Virus record (IMG/VR): IMGVR_UViG_3300004448_000144
Coordinates: 1 to 20,432 of that record
Length of the DNA stretch: 20,432 nt
Direction: 5' to 3' (one strand)
Source of the DNA: a virus
The notes beneath the pieces are model-generated. The model did not search any database and was not told the DNA's origin. It saw only the letters and a list, made by a program, of their open reading frames with translations. Shown piece after piece: positions 1 to 5,737 of the stretch; position 1 is the first letter of the stretch, and every line of letters starts with the position of its first letter. Both the position numbers and the translations under genes were made by a program.

Positions 1-266
1 TTAGTGACACGAGGGTTCTTACCTCCAACCTCTTTGATAATCTCTGTGTCATCCATGACATGGAAGAGGTCGTTGAACTTGTGTGCTTCAAACAAAAGGC
101 AATCGTAAGCACTCCCAAATGTGAGTGCCTCCGATTCCTTACGCAACTTGCCTTGCATATATAATTCAAACAGTGCAATGTCTTGCAGTGCATACTTGAT
201 TGAAGAGTACGATAGGTACTTCTTTCCTGTCTTCTTTACTAAAGACTCAAACCATCCATGAGTCAT
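1..266 (-). CDS. PD-(D/E)XK exonuclease-like protein, N-terminal part
   Basis: The first 88 codons are in the window; the rest runs off the left edge. The protein begins MTHGWFESLV, and a segment reading YSSIKYALQDIALFELYMQG is followed by GSAYDCLLFE at about residues 45-57. A Ser-rich 'S-IK' turn followed by a 'GxAxxxLLFE' segment is typical of the N-terminal half of phage RecE/DUF3799-like PD-(D/E)XK nucleases; the catalytic D/ExK part would lie outside the window. Its ATG overlaps the stop of the upstream annealing-protein gene as ATGA, so the two are probably translated together. An exonuclease next to an annealing protein is the usual phage recombination pair. The family call is moderate because the active site is not visible. 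Confidence 0.6.
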   Translation of the reverse strand, partial: MTHGWFESLVKKTGKKYLSYSSIKYALQDIALFELYMQGKLRKESEALTFGSAYDCLLFEAHKFNDLFHVMDDTEIIKEVGGKNPRVT

Positions 267-799
267 ACTAACTTCTCTAACTTAGAAATTTGAGAAGCAG
301 TCATGGTGCCTTTGTACTTGTCTTGTATTGCAGTGAAGCGTGTGTTACGATCAGGCTTGTTCTTACCTGCCTTGATGTACTCCACTGACTTCTTGAATAT
401 CTCGTTGAGACTTTCTTTTGTAGCAGGTGCTGAGGTGTTCTGCTTTTCAATGGCCATACCTACCTCATCAGCCGTAGCAATGGATGTCTCTATCCCTATA
501 CCTAAGAACCCAAGGGCTCTACCTACAGCGGACGTTTCACAATTCTCTACGTATGAGGTTTGATTAATTCGAGAGGAACTCTTGTCCTCTTGCGCCATAC
601 CTTGAGCCACTACGTTTCCTTCCGCATTGGATATGGTTGCTTGTATGACACATGACTCTGGATCTAGGTGTAGCACCTGTGTTTCCAATGAGAAATTTTT
701 GTACTCTGATAGAGTACGGAATGCAATGACACGTTGATTAACCTCAACGTACTGCTTGCCTTTGATGTTCGTTGTTTTGAACTGATAAGTGTTAGACAT
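263..799 (-). CDS. Probable single-strand annealing (recombination) protein
   Basis: A 178-residue protein starting MSNTYQFKTT. The ATG at 799 is preferred over an in-frame TTG at 850 because a good Bacteroidetes-type promoter lies between them. The strongest signature is ENCETSAVGRALGFLGIG at residues 85-102, a block I associate with phage ssDNA-annealing/ERF-like recombination proteins, followed by a lysine-rich C-terminal tail (about residues 120-178) that could contact DNA. Family knowledge: such proteins load onto ssDNA made by a partner exonuclease and promote strand annealing. The exonuclease-like gene follows directly with an ATGA overlap, which supports the role. I have no structural confirmation, and an unrelated DNA-binding function remains possible. 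Confidence 0.55.
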   Translation of the reverse strand: MSNTYQFKTTNIKGKQYVEVNQRVIAFRTLSEYKNFSLETQVLHLDPESCVIQATISNAEGNVVAQGMAQEDKSSSRINQTSYVENCETSAVGRALGFLGIGIETSIATADEVGMAIEKQNTSAPATKESLNEIFKKSVEYIKAGKNKPDRNTRFTAIQDKYKGTMTASQISKLEKLV

Positions 800-819
800 A
801 GTATAAAATTTAATTGATT

Positions 820-851
820 CAAATTTACAGTATCCACATTTAATTAACAAA
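820..851 (-). promoter_or_regulatory. Bacteroidetes-type promoter for the recombination genes
   Basis: On the minus strand TTTG (848-851) is followed after exactly 20 nt by TAAATTTG (820-827), matching the Bacteroidetes -33 TTTG / -7 TAnnTTTG pattern. Transcription would start roughly 14 nt before the ATG at 799. The -33 box abuts the stop of the HTH gene at 854, so the recombination pair can be expressed separately from the rest of the leftward block. Confidence 0.6.
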
Positions 852-853
852 TG

Positions 854-1099
854 TTACACTGGTTTTTTTTTCAACGGCTCAAGATCTGGAAGTCTCCACT
901 CAATATCCCACCTGTTGATGAGCCGGAATATTGTGCGGGGTGTTACCCCTAGTTCCTTGGATGCCTCCTTAACATTCTGGTGCTTGCACAATGCGTACCT
1001 TACCATTATCCTCCAATGTCTCTCGATGTTCAAGTCCTCTTGGGGGTACTTCATTCCCTCTACTTCTTTGTAGAGTGTCCATTCTTTCTTTCTTGCCAT
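854..1099 (-). CDS. Small Fis-type HTH DNA-binding protein
   Basis: An 81-residue protein starting MARKKEWTLY. Residues about 40-68 hold a helix-turn-helix of the Fis/HTH_8 type: NVKEASKELGVTPRTIFRLI followed by NRWDI, where 'EASKELGV-TPRTIFRLI' gives the two helices. The N-terminus carries basic residues, and the tail ends KKKPV. There is no effector domain, so it is probably a stand-alone DNA-binding regulator or accessory factor. An in-frame GTG 24 nt upstream is possible, but ATG is preferred. Its start overlaps the 3' end of the preceding basic mini-protein by 40 nt in another frame. The target is unknown; the promoter just downstream at 820-851 is one candidate. Confidence 0.6.
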   Translation of the reverse strand: MARKKEWTLYKEVEGMKYPQEDLNIERHWRIMVRYALCKHQNVKEASKELGVTPRTIFRLINRWDIEWRLPDLEPLKKKPV

Positions 1100-1203
1100 C
1101 TTCTGTACATGTTTGCAGCCCACGCTCTGCGTTGAGCGGGGTGTTTGTAGATAGGGCGTAGCCTTGCCATTGCTATGCGCATAAATTGTTTCATCCTTTT
1201 CAT
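1060..1203 (-). CDS. 47-residue basic mini-protein
   Basis: The reading frame encodes MKRMKQFMRIAMARLRPIYK at its start, then a Trp/Arg-rich segment (AWAANMYRRWQERK) and ends HSTKK. It is strongly basic and would form an amphipathic helix; no family is recognised. Support: its ATG overlaps the stop of the upstream 25-residue gene as ATGA, and an AGGAG sequence lies 7 nt before the ATG, one of the few Shine-Dalgarno-like sites here. Its 3' end overlaps the HTH gene by 40 nt in a different frame, so one of the two starts could be misjudged. A nucleic-acid-binding or membrane-active role is possible but not shown. Confidence 0.5.
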   Translation of the reverse strand: MKRMKQFMRIAMARLRPIYKHPAQRRAWAANMYRRWQERKNGHSTKK

Positions 1204-1277
1204 TGCTGTTCTCCTTTACCGGTTAGATACATAAACAAGACAGCAAGCATAAGTGTAAGTACAATTAGTGTTTTCAT
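1200..1277 (-). CDS. 25-residue single-helix membrane peptide
   Basis: The peptide starts MKTLIVLTLMLAVLFMYLTG and ends KGEQQ: one hydrophobic helix of about 17 residues with a short polar tail. It is linked to both neighbours by ATGA overlaps (upstream stop at 1274-1276, downstream start at 1203), which is the main evidence that it is translated. No family is recognised. Such micro-proteins in phages may act on host membrane proteins, on lysis timing or on superinfection, but the sequence does not decide between these. Confidence 0.5.
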   Translation of the reverse strand: MKTLIVLTLMLAVLFMYLTGKGEQQ

Positions 1278-1441
1278 TTCTCTTTGGTGTTAAAGGTTAT
1301 ATGTCTTTGCATACAATGCGGTGATTCACCCTTATTTTGTATGCTTAAACGTACAATTTTACCCTTAATTTGTGACAATTTAAGGTTCATCTTTGTGAGG
1401 ATTTGCGATTCGCGAATCACGTTAATCGCGTTCGATTCCAT
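1274..1441 (-). CDS. 55-residue unknown protein
   Basis: Starts MESNAINVIRESQILTKMNL, with a basic middle (LSQIKGKIVRLSIQNKGE) and a C-terminus containing HCMQRH. No recognised family. The ATG at 1441 is chosen over a GTG at 1456 because it lies within the last codons of the preceding gene, matching the overlap style of this cluster; the stop overlaps the next start as ATGA. The overlaps at both ends are the main argument for coding. Confidence 0.45.
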   Translation of the reverse strand: MESNAINVIRESQILTKMNLKLSQIKGKIVRLSIQNKGESPHCMQRHITFNTKEK

Positions 1442-1568
1442 TGTCCGTAAGGTCACGCTGATTGAGTGCTAAAATACTGTTGCGCTTTATCTCCTTGGCT
1501 TTCTCCACCAATTTGGTAACGTCATTCATAGCGTAGCCCATCATCTTGTCAAATTCATCGTGTTTCAT
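1422..1568 (-). CDS. 48-residue unknown protein
   Basis: Encodes MKHDEFDKMMGYAMNDVTKL followed by VEKAKEIKRNSILALNQRD and ending GIERD. It is a charged, probably helical mini-protein with no recognised family. Its start overlaps the end of the membrane-protein gene at 1555 by 14 nt and its 3' end overlaps the next gene by 20 nt, so it belongs to the same coupled chain. Confidence 0.45.
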   Translation of the reverse strand: MKHDEFDKMMGYAMNDVTKLVEKAKEIKRNSILALNQRDLTDNGIERD

Positions 1569-1752
1569 TTCGTAGTTTTCTAAGGGTTCGTATCCATAAA
1601 ATAAAGAACGTAGCCATCAACAGCGGTTCAATGACCACAAAGATTAGTACGTTGGCTAAGTAGTATCCAAAGCCATACTCTCCTGGCGTGCCTCCTATTA
1701 CTTGAAGGACGTACACGCACTTCATGAAGAGTTCGGTAATTAATTCTTTCAT
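1555..1752 (-). CDS. 65-residue membrane protein
   Basis: Starts MKELITELFMKCVYVLQVIG. A clear transmembrane helix covers about residues 32-54 (ANVLIFVVIEPLLMATFFIL then WIRTL); residues 7-20 are a weaker hydrophobic stretch. The C-terminus is basic (RTLRKLRNETR), suggesting it faces the cytoplasm. No family is recognised. It lies 1 nt from the preceding gene, in a cluster with two other single-helix proteins. Confidence 0.55.
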   Translation of the reverse strand: MKELITELFMKCVYVLQVIGGTPGEYGFGYYLANVLIFVVIEPLLMATFFILWIRTLRKLRNETR

Positions 1753-1753
1753 A

Positions 1754-1939
1754 TCACATTCGTATTAGTCTCAGCCGCCTTTGGTATTTGCGTATCAACA
1801 TCGCTGAGTTCGTTAACTGATGTTGAATGTCAGTCGACCAACCAAACCTACTCGCATGTAGGGTAAGGTTGATCTGATCCAACTCAAGCATACGTAGGTA
1901 TGCCTCAGTTCTTTTTATGTGTTTGCGTTTACGGAACAT
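1754..1939 (-). CDS. 61-residue basic unknown protein
   Basis: Starts MFRKRKHIKRTEAYLRMLEL and continues with an Arg-rich helix-forming sequence ending KYQRRLRLIRM. It is highly basic and without membrane segments or a known motif; an RNA- or DNA-binding role is conceivable. It is flanked at 1-2 nt by membrane-protein genes on both sides, so it is clearly within the same transcription unit. Confidence 0.5.
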   Translation of the reverse strand: MFRKRKHIKRTEAYLRMLELDQINLTLHASRFGWSTDIQHQLTNSAMLIRKYQRRLRLIRM

Positions 1940-1940
1940 G

Positions 1941-2084
1941 TTAGTATCCGAATAAAGTGTTGAGCCCCTGGATAATCACGTAGAAGAACGTGAAGATTGG
2001 GCCGTAAATAAATACATAAGCAAGCAACTCCATTACTAATGAAGGCTTCTTTCTCGGTTGAAATTCTTTGGGTGTCTTAGGCAT
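1941..2084 (-). CDS. 47-residue single-pass membrane protein
   Basis: Starts MPKTPKEFQPRKKPSLVMEL, a basic N-terminal segment, followed by one transmembrane helix (about residues 19-40: LLAYVFIYGPIFTFFYVIIQ) and a short tail GLNTLFGY. The positive-inside rule suggests the N-terminus is cytoplasmic. It overlaps the 3' end of the methyltransferase gene by 8 nt. No family is recognised. Confidence 0.5.
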   Translation of the reverse strand: MPKTPKEFQPRKKPSLVMELLAYVFIYGPIFTFFYVIIQGLNTLFGY

Positions 2085-2724
2085 AAGTCAATTCATTTAA
2101 TTTTAATATTTCTAAACATAAGTCATGCGGTATCTTACTCCGCTCATGGTTGTTGGCTCTCCCTTGAGTGCCTGTTTGTGACCCTCTTGGTGCAGGCTCA
2201 TGACAAGGCGCACCATTCTTACACATAGGGCGTGGGTTCCAACGCAAGTCGTTAGTCCATATGTCGGTTGGCTTCATACGTGTGTCTCCATACTGGCAGT
2301 ACGTTACCGTGTGCCGTATCGGATGACGCTTCATGAAGTCCATCTTGCGTAGCATACCACGAGGGTTCTCAATGTAGTACACAAGGTTAGGATTCAACAG
2401 TGTAAAGTAGTGTATCAACTCATGAACTTTGTCCATAATCTTGTCACTCTTTACAGCGAAGTCTGACGTAGGTTCTTGTCCATTGCGGTGGTGTCTTACA
2501 CCTGCAATACTGTACGATGTACACGGGGGTGATGCCCAGATTACATCGGGTACCCATAGATTCTTAGTGAATCCATGCACTTCTGCTACATCAAAGTCCA
2601 GGATGTCAACAACGTAGTCGATACCACCAAACTGTTTGATGTCACTTGAGAATACATTCATCCCAAGTTCTTCTGCGGCTTTGCCCACTGAACGTGAGCC
2701 TGCAAATAATTCTAATACTTTCAT
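2077..2724 (-). CDS. Short C5-cytosine DNA methyltransferase-like protein
   Basis: A 215-residue protein with the ordered motifs of the Dcm family: motif I LELFAGSRSVGKA (about 4-16), motif IV with the catalytic cysteine in WASPPCTSYS (63-72, Cys68), motif VI as YIENPRGM (117-124), motif VIII as QYGDTRMKPTDIW (144-156) and a motif X-like RSKIPHDLC (195-203). Family knowledge: these enzymes transfer a methyl group from S-adenosylmethionine to carbon 5 of cytosine. At 215 residues it is much shorter than typical enzymes (over 300), with a minimal target-recognition region containing CKNGAPCHEPAPRGS. No restriction enzyme gene is adjacent, so protection against host restriction is more likely than a restriction-modification system. 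The start is supported by the shared TTGCCTTATG leader. Confidence 0.85.
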   Translation of the reverse strand: MKVLELFAGSRSVGKAAEELGMNVFSSDIKQFGGIDYVVDILDFDVAEVHGFTKNLWVPDVIWASPPCTSYSIAGVRHHRNGQEPTSDFAVKSDKIMDKVHELIHYFTLLNPNLVYYIENPRGMLRKMDFMKRHPIRHTVTYCQYGDTRMKPTDIWTNDLRWNPRPMCKNGAPCHEPAPRGSQTGTQGRANNHERSKIPHDLCLEILKLNELTYA

Positions 2725-2747
2725 AAGGCAAGTTGTATTTTATTATC
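2722..2747 (-). promoter_or_regulatory. Shared start-site leader (TTGCCTTATG type)
   Basis: On the minus strand GATAA is followed about 18 nt later by ACAACTTGCCTTATG, the last three bases being the methyltransferase start. Nearly the same arrangement (GATAA, an A/C-rich stretch, TTGCCTTATG) precedes the genes starting at 8242 and 9049. It is probably a translation-initiation or early-leader signal; the function is inferred from recurrence only. Confidence 0.4.
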
Positions 2748-3039
2748 GGTATTGTATTCTCTCGACTTGACAGGTGCCTTCGTTAATCATATCGAACACC
2801 CGAGTCCACTCGTCTCTGTCCATAGCCCACTCAATGTCGTCTTTGTAGTGGGGAATACCGAAGTTGCTGTAAGCAAATCGGTCAGTGAAAACCTTAAAGT
2901 ATCCTTCATCGTTCTTTCGGGCTGTCCATCTGTACTTGTTGTCGCACATCACGGACACCAGATCAATCTTTATCTCACGCACCTCACTTACTACCTGTAG
3001 TTTGGGTGGGTTTCTCTTTAGTTGGCTGTGTAAACTCAT
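2743..3039 (-). CDS. 98-residue unknown protein
   Basis: Starts MSLHSQLKRNPPKLQVVSEV; a TTG six bases upstream is an alternative. The middle (VMCDNKYRWTARKNDEGYFK) and the C-terminal acidic/aromatic half (HYKDDIEWAMDRDEW) look like a compact soluble domain, but no family is recognised. It overlaps the preceding gene by 56 nt in another frame, unusually long for this cluster, and ends 18 nt before the methyltransferase start. Confidence 0.5.
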   Translation of the reverse strand: MSLHSQLKRNPPKLQVVSEVREIKIDLVSVMCDNKYRWTARKNDEGYFKVFTDRFAYSNFGIPHYKDDIEWAMDRDEWTRVFDMINEGTCQVERIQYR

Positions 3040-3184
3040 TGTCAATTGTATTTATTTTTATTTCTACTAATGCAAGTACCTCAAGTGCTTGCTCCAATTG
3101 TATACGTATGTAGGTACTGTGTAGAAGCGCAGCAGTATCCCGCGCCTCTTCCACAATACGTACCGCTTTACGGAACTCATTCAT
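2984..3184 (-). CDS. 66-residue helical unknown protein
   Basis: Starts MNEFRKAVRIVEEARDTAAL and continues as a predicted long amphipathic helix to about residue 45, then a polar, Thr-rich tail (TQPTKEKPTQTTGSK). No family is recognised. Its ATG overlaps the stop of the preceding gene at 3184. The tail region overlaps the next gene, so its exact 3' extent depends on both frames being used. Confidence 0.5.
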   Translation of the reverse strand: MNEFRKAVRIVEEARDTAALLHSTYIRIQLEQALEVLALVEIKINTIDNEFTQPTKEKPTQTTGSK

Positions 3185-3765
3185 TATCCACCACGTTTAG
3201 ATGTTAAACGCTCAATGAAACTAAGTTTGTCACGACTTAGCCCGGTGTTCTTTAAGCCACTAAGACTTTGGTTCACATCATCACTCACCTCATCTGCAAG
3301 AGATTGTAGTTCACTTAGTGGTACCTCCTCTATCTCAATTTGAGATTGTAGAGTAGACTCAAGGCCTCTGAATGCAACGAACTCATCGAGTTCAGTCACC
3401 TTACGGATAGCCATAGCCAACAGCGGGTCGGTGCTGTCATTGGATATGAACTCACGCAGTAATTGTTTCGCTTGATTCGCATCAAGTGCTTCAATCTCCA
3501 CGCTATCCAGGATCGCAGGGGTGTTGGGTACTACCGCTCGCTTGAGTACTCGTGAGTCCTCTGCGATAGGTGTGATAGTTGTGAGGGTAGGTAGGTTCCT
3601 TCCTCTACCACAAAATTCTACGAACGCTAAACGCGCATCCTCGTAGTCTTTTGCGAAGACCGTAAAGTAAGATAGCATCGTCTCACCCGCAGGTGCTACT
3701 CGGTCAATGCTCTTACTGCCTTCACCCAAGTAAGGATTGGGTACGGTTACTGCAAATACTTTCAT
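3184..3765 (-). CDS. 193-residue unknown phage protein
   Basis: Starts MKVFAVTVPNPYLGEGSKSI; this ATG is preferred over one 6 nt upstream because it sits at the end of the repeated leader. The N-terminal part looks like a small alpha/beta domain (TMLSYFTVFAKDYEDARLAF, about 31-50). The C-terminal 60 residues are acidic and helical (DEVSDDVNQSLSGLKNTGLS) and end with basic LTSKRGG. No catalytic motif or named family is recognised. It shares a near-identical 38-nt leader with the glutamine amidotransferase gene, which suggests coordinated translation. Confidence 0.55.
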   Translation of the reverse strand: MKVFAVTVPNPYLGEGSKSIDRVAPAGETMLSYFTVFAKDYEDARLAFVEFCGRGRNLPTLTTITPIAEDSRVLKRAVVPNTPAILDSVEIEALDANQAKQLLREFISNDSTDPLLAMAIRKVTELDEFVAFRGLESTLQSQIEIEEVPLSELQSLADEVSDDVNQSLSGLKNTGLSRDKLSFIERLTSKRGG

Positions 3766-3800
3766 AAGCATAGTTGTGCGGTGTTATCCTCTTGCACTCT
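3763..3800 (-). repeat. 38-nt leader repeat, copy 1
   Basis: This stretch covers the start codon and leader of the gene at 3184-3765. It matches 5683-5720 at 34 of 38 positions, with the 20 bases nearest the gene identical (ending ACTATGCTTATG on the minus strand). Both copies sit exactly at gene starts, so this is a conserved leader rather than a chance repeat. Confidence 0.7.
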
Positions 3801-3990
3801 TGAGTTTGGTTGTTACTAAATCATCTATGTCGCTCATCGCTAATTCGATTTCATGGGGTTGCGACCCACCATCTTCTATCTCCATCATACACAGGTCAAA
3901 GAAGTCATGCACCTCATCCGTAAGATCTGGGTGCTTGGCCACGATGTCCTTGCAGTATGTAATAAAGTTATCTATCATCTTGTCATCCAT
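3784..3990 (-). CDS. 68-residue acidic unknown protein
   Basis: Starts MDDKMIDNFITYCKDIVAKH and is strongly acidic and helical (DLTDEVHDFFDLCMMEIEDG). No family is recognised. It begins 1 nt after the previous gene's stop and ends inside the 38-nt leader of the next gene. Confidence 0.5.
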   Translation of the reverse strand: MDDKMIDNFITYCKDIVAKHPDLTDEVHDFFDLCMMEIEDGGSQPHEIELAMSDIDDLVTTKLKSARG

Positions 3991-3991
3991 T

Positions 3992-4231
3992 TTAAACTGT
4001 GTAAATTGTTTCCGTTACGCCTGTCTTGTAGTCATAAAACATGGCGGCACCTCCATCATTCCCTTCATCATCGCACTGCAATATCAATTGCGTGTCGTCT
4101 TGGAATATCAATACGAGTGGGTTCTTGTACCACATTAAATCGTTCATCTCTGAATCTTCCAATCTTCTTACCGCTTTTACGGTCTTGTTCTCCAGCATTT
4201 CGCCGAATTTTTTTATGTGTTTCTTATCCAT
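3992..4231 (-). CDS. 79-residue conserved-type phage protein
   Basis: Starts MDKKHIKKFGEMLENKTVKA. The central part NPLVLIFQDDTQLILQCDDE followed by GNDGGAAMF resembles a small phage protein type with a 'plvl-F-D-T-l-qsDDEGNDGGa' core that I recall without a named function. It would be a beta-rich fold. It is preceded by a 76-nt gap with a small hairpin, so it may start a new translation unit. Confidence 0.55.
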   Translation of the reverse strand: MDKKHIKKFGEMLENKTVKAVRRLEDSEMNDLMWYKNPLVLIFQDDTQLILQCDDEGNDGGAAMFYDYKTGVTETIYTV

Positions 4232-4277
4232 ATCTCATGTGTATAAGGTTACTAATCCGTTAATCATTTCCAAATGT

Positions 4278-4294
4278 CTCTCACAAATTGAGAG
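4278..4294 (-). other. Small intergenic hairpin
   Basis: CTCTCA and TGAGAG form a 6-bp stem around a 5-nt loop in the 76-nt gap between the genes at 3992-4231 and 4308-4565. No U-tract follows on the minus strand, so it is not a standard terminator; it could be a processing or stability element. Confidence 0.3.
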
Positions 4295-4307
4295 TTAATA
4301 CTTAAGA

Positions 4308-4565
4308 CTAAACGCCTTCGTGAATATTTATTACTTCCTCAAGTGCATTCTCATAGTCAATGGAAGCATACGTTATGTCGGGGAAGAACTCCTTGTGAAA
4401 ATCGCCGTGATTAAAGTAAGCAAGTGAGGATGATACGTAGGTGCCTCCACCCATTCCATCATTCCATATGCTGACTCCAGGCACACTTGTCTTGGCTTCA
4501 TACCCAAGTCCTCTACGTGTTTCAAAGTAACGTACTGAGGTTACTGTTAATTTATTCTCGCTCAT
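4308..4565 (-). CDS. 85-residue unknown protein
   Basis: Starts MSENKLTVTSVRYFETRRGL, followed by a Gly/Ser/Tyr-rich segment (GMGGGTYVSSSLAYFNHG) and an acidic end. It is probably a small soluble alpha/beta protein; no family is recognised. Its ATG overlaps the stop of the previous gene as ATGA. Confidence 0.5.
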   Translation of the reverse strand: MSENKLTVTSVRYFETRRGLGYEAKTSVPGVSIWNDGMGGGTYVSSSLAYFNHGDFHKEFFPDITYASIDYENALEEVINIHEGV

Positions 4566-4792
4566 TCCACTCTATCGTTTATAGCGTTATCAATCTCATC
4601 TCGTAACTCCTTATCGAGCAGTTCAGTAGGCAAGTACACAAGGTTACCCTCGTGGTCATACATGCTCACCTCCAAATCTTCCACCTCATGTTCGGTGTAA
4701 GGTGGCGTGTCGTATGTACCTTCATCTCGGTACACAGCAACAGTGGCCACCACGTTCAACGTGTTGTCTTTGTATTCTAATTCAAATTCCAT
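4562..4792 (-). CDS. 76-residue acidic beta-rich protein
   Basis: Starts MEFELEYKDNTLNVVATVAV; alternating hydrophobic residues suggest beta strands, then comes a Tyr/Glu-rich segment (TPPYTEHEVEDLEVSMYDHE) and an acidic helix at the end. No family is recognised. It is coupled to the amidotransferase gene by a TAATG overlap and to the next gene by ATGA. Its position makes it a possible accessory of the amidoligase pair, but only by neighbourhood. Confidence 0.5.
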   Translation of the reverse strand: MEFELEYKDNTLNVVATVAVYRDEGTYDTPPYTEHEVEDLEVSMYDHEGNLVYLPTELLDKELRDEIDNAINDRVE

Positions 4793-5685
4793 TACGCTAT
4801 ATCTTTTAGTTCATCTCCCTCGTAGCCACACTCAAGGCTTGTCCACAATTCCATGACCTCATCGACTGCATCGAGTTGGTATGCACTACAATTCATACAC
4901 TCAGCGTTGAAGTTTATCTTAGTGTTTTTTGTACCACATCCTTGACAATCGTACGTTCCTTGTAGTGGTGCTTCGGTATCGAATGCTATCTCATCCAATT
5001 CATCAGTGGTAGTGACACCAAAGGACTCGTTCCAAGCATCAAAATCTGCTTGGTCGGACTCATCTTCTAAGTCCCAGTCGTAGGTGTACTGGCTCGATCC
5101 TGTGACGGCTGTGCTTCCGTAGTATCGTACGGCACGTGAATGGCTGTCGTTACTGAACCAATTGTCACCAATCCATGAGCCTGCACCCTCATTGAATATG
5201 CGGTACAAACCCTCGTTGTCCATGAACACCACCTTGCTTGAGCCACCCAAGTATGTGAAGATTGCATCCTCAATGAAAGGATTGTCAAGCATCTCAATGT
5301 CTACGTTGGGTATGGTGCCCACAAGTTCTGCGAACTCGGCAGTGTCACTCTTGTCTTTGGTACCGAACCCCGATATAACACCGTTGTGTATCAGTCCAAG
5401 TGTAGGTGTCACAGCGAACGGGTGTAGGTACTCGTCACTCATACCATGAGTCGCGATACGGAAGTGCAAGAGCATAGGCTTGTTGCCCACATCGGAAGAC
5501 TTTAGTTCGCGGTAACGCTCAAGGAACTTGTCAAACGAATTACCCCCAAGGTTGGGGAACTTTTCAATACACAAAAGACCATCCATAATGTAGAGCATAC
5601 CGGCTCCATCATCGTTGTTGTTCCAACAGTTCTTTAGTTTCTTCTTAGGTAACATCTTACCATCATTCATAATTGCAATACACAT
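4792..5685 (-). CDS. Class II glutamine amidotransferase-like protein with zinc ribbon
   Basis: A 297-residue protein. The start at 5685 is chosen because it gives MCIAIMNDGK, placing the catalytic nucleophile Cys directly after the initiator Met as required for Ntn-type glutamine amidotransferases, and because the shared leader ends exactly there. Further class II features are LLHFRIATHG (about 72-81), GLIHNGVISGFG (about 97-108, the oxyanion 'HNG') and KSDTAEFAELVG (about 111-122). Near residues 246-265 CQGC and CMNC form a zinc-ribbon pair. Family knowledge: the domain releases ammonia from glutamine for a partner synthetase or amidoligase. The predicted amidoligase gene lies immediately upstream, a natural partner. 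Its substrate is unknown. Confidence 0.8.
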   Translation of the reverse strand: MCIAIMNDGKMLPKKKLKNCWNNNDDGAGMLYIMDGLLCIEKFPNLGGNSFDKFLERYRELKSSDVGNKPMLLHFRIATHGMSDEYLHPFAVTPTLGLIHNGVISGFGTKDKSDTAEFAELVGTIPNVDIEMLDNPFIEDAIFTYLGGSSKVVFMDNEGLYRIFNEGAGSWIGDNWFSNDSHSRAVRYYGSTAVTGSSQYTYDWDLEDESDQADFDAWNESFGVTTTDELDEIAFDTEAPLQGTYDCQGCGTKNTKINFNAECMNCSAYQLDAVDEVMELWTSLECGYEGDELKDIA

Positions 5686-5720
5686 AAGCATAGTTGTGCG
5701 GTTATATCCCATTGCACTCT
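5683..5720 (-). repeat. 38-nt leader repeat, copy 2
   Basis: Second copy of the 3763-3800 leader, covering the amidotransferase start. The 20 bases next to the gene are identical to copy 1; four mismatches lie farther away. It places the start codon at 5685, which also exposes the catalytic Cys2. Confidence 0.7.
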
Positions 5721-5737
5721 TCGGTTTCGGTTATATA

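Noticed and set aside
303-563. Plus-strand open frame opposite the annealing-protein gene
   Set aside because: It lies entirely antisense to a gene with a clear protein signature and has no promoter or leader.
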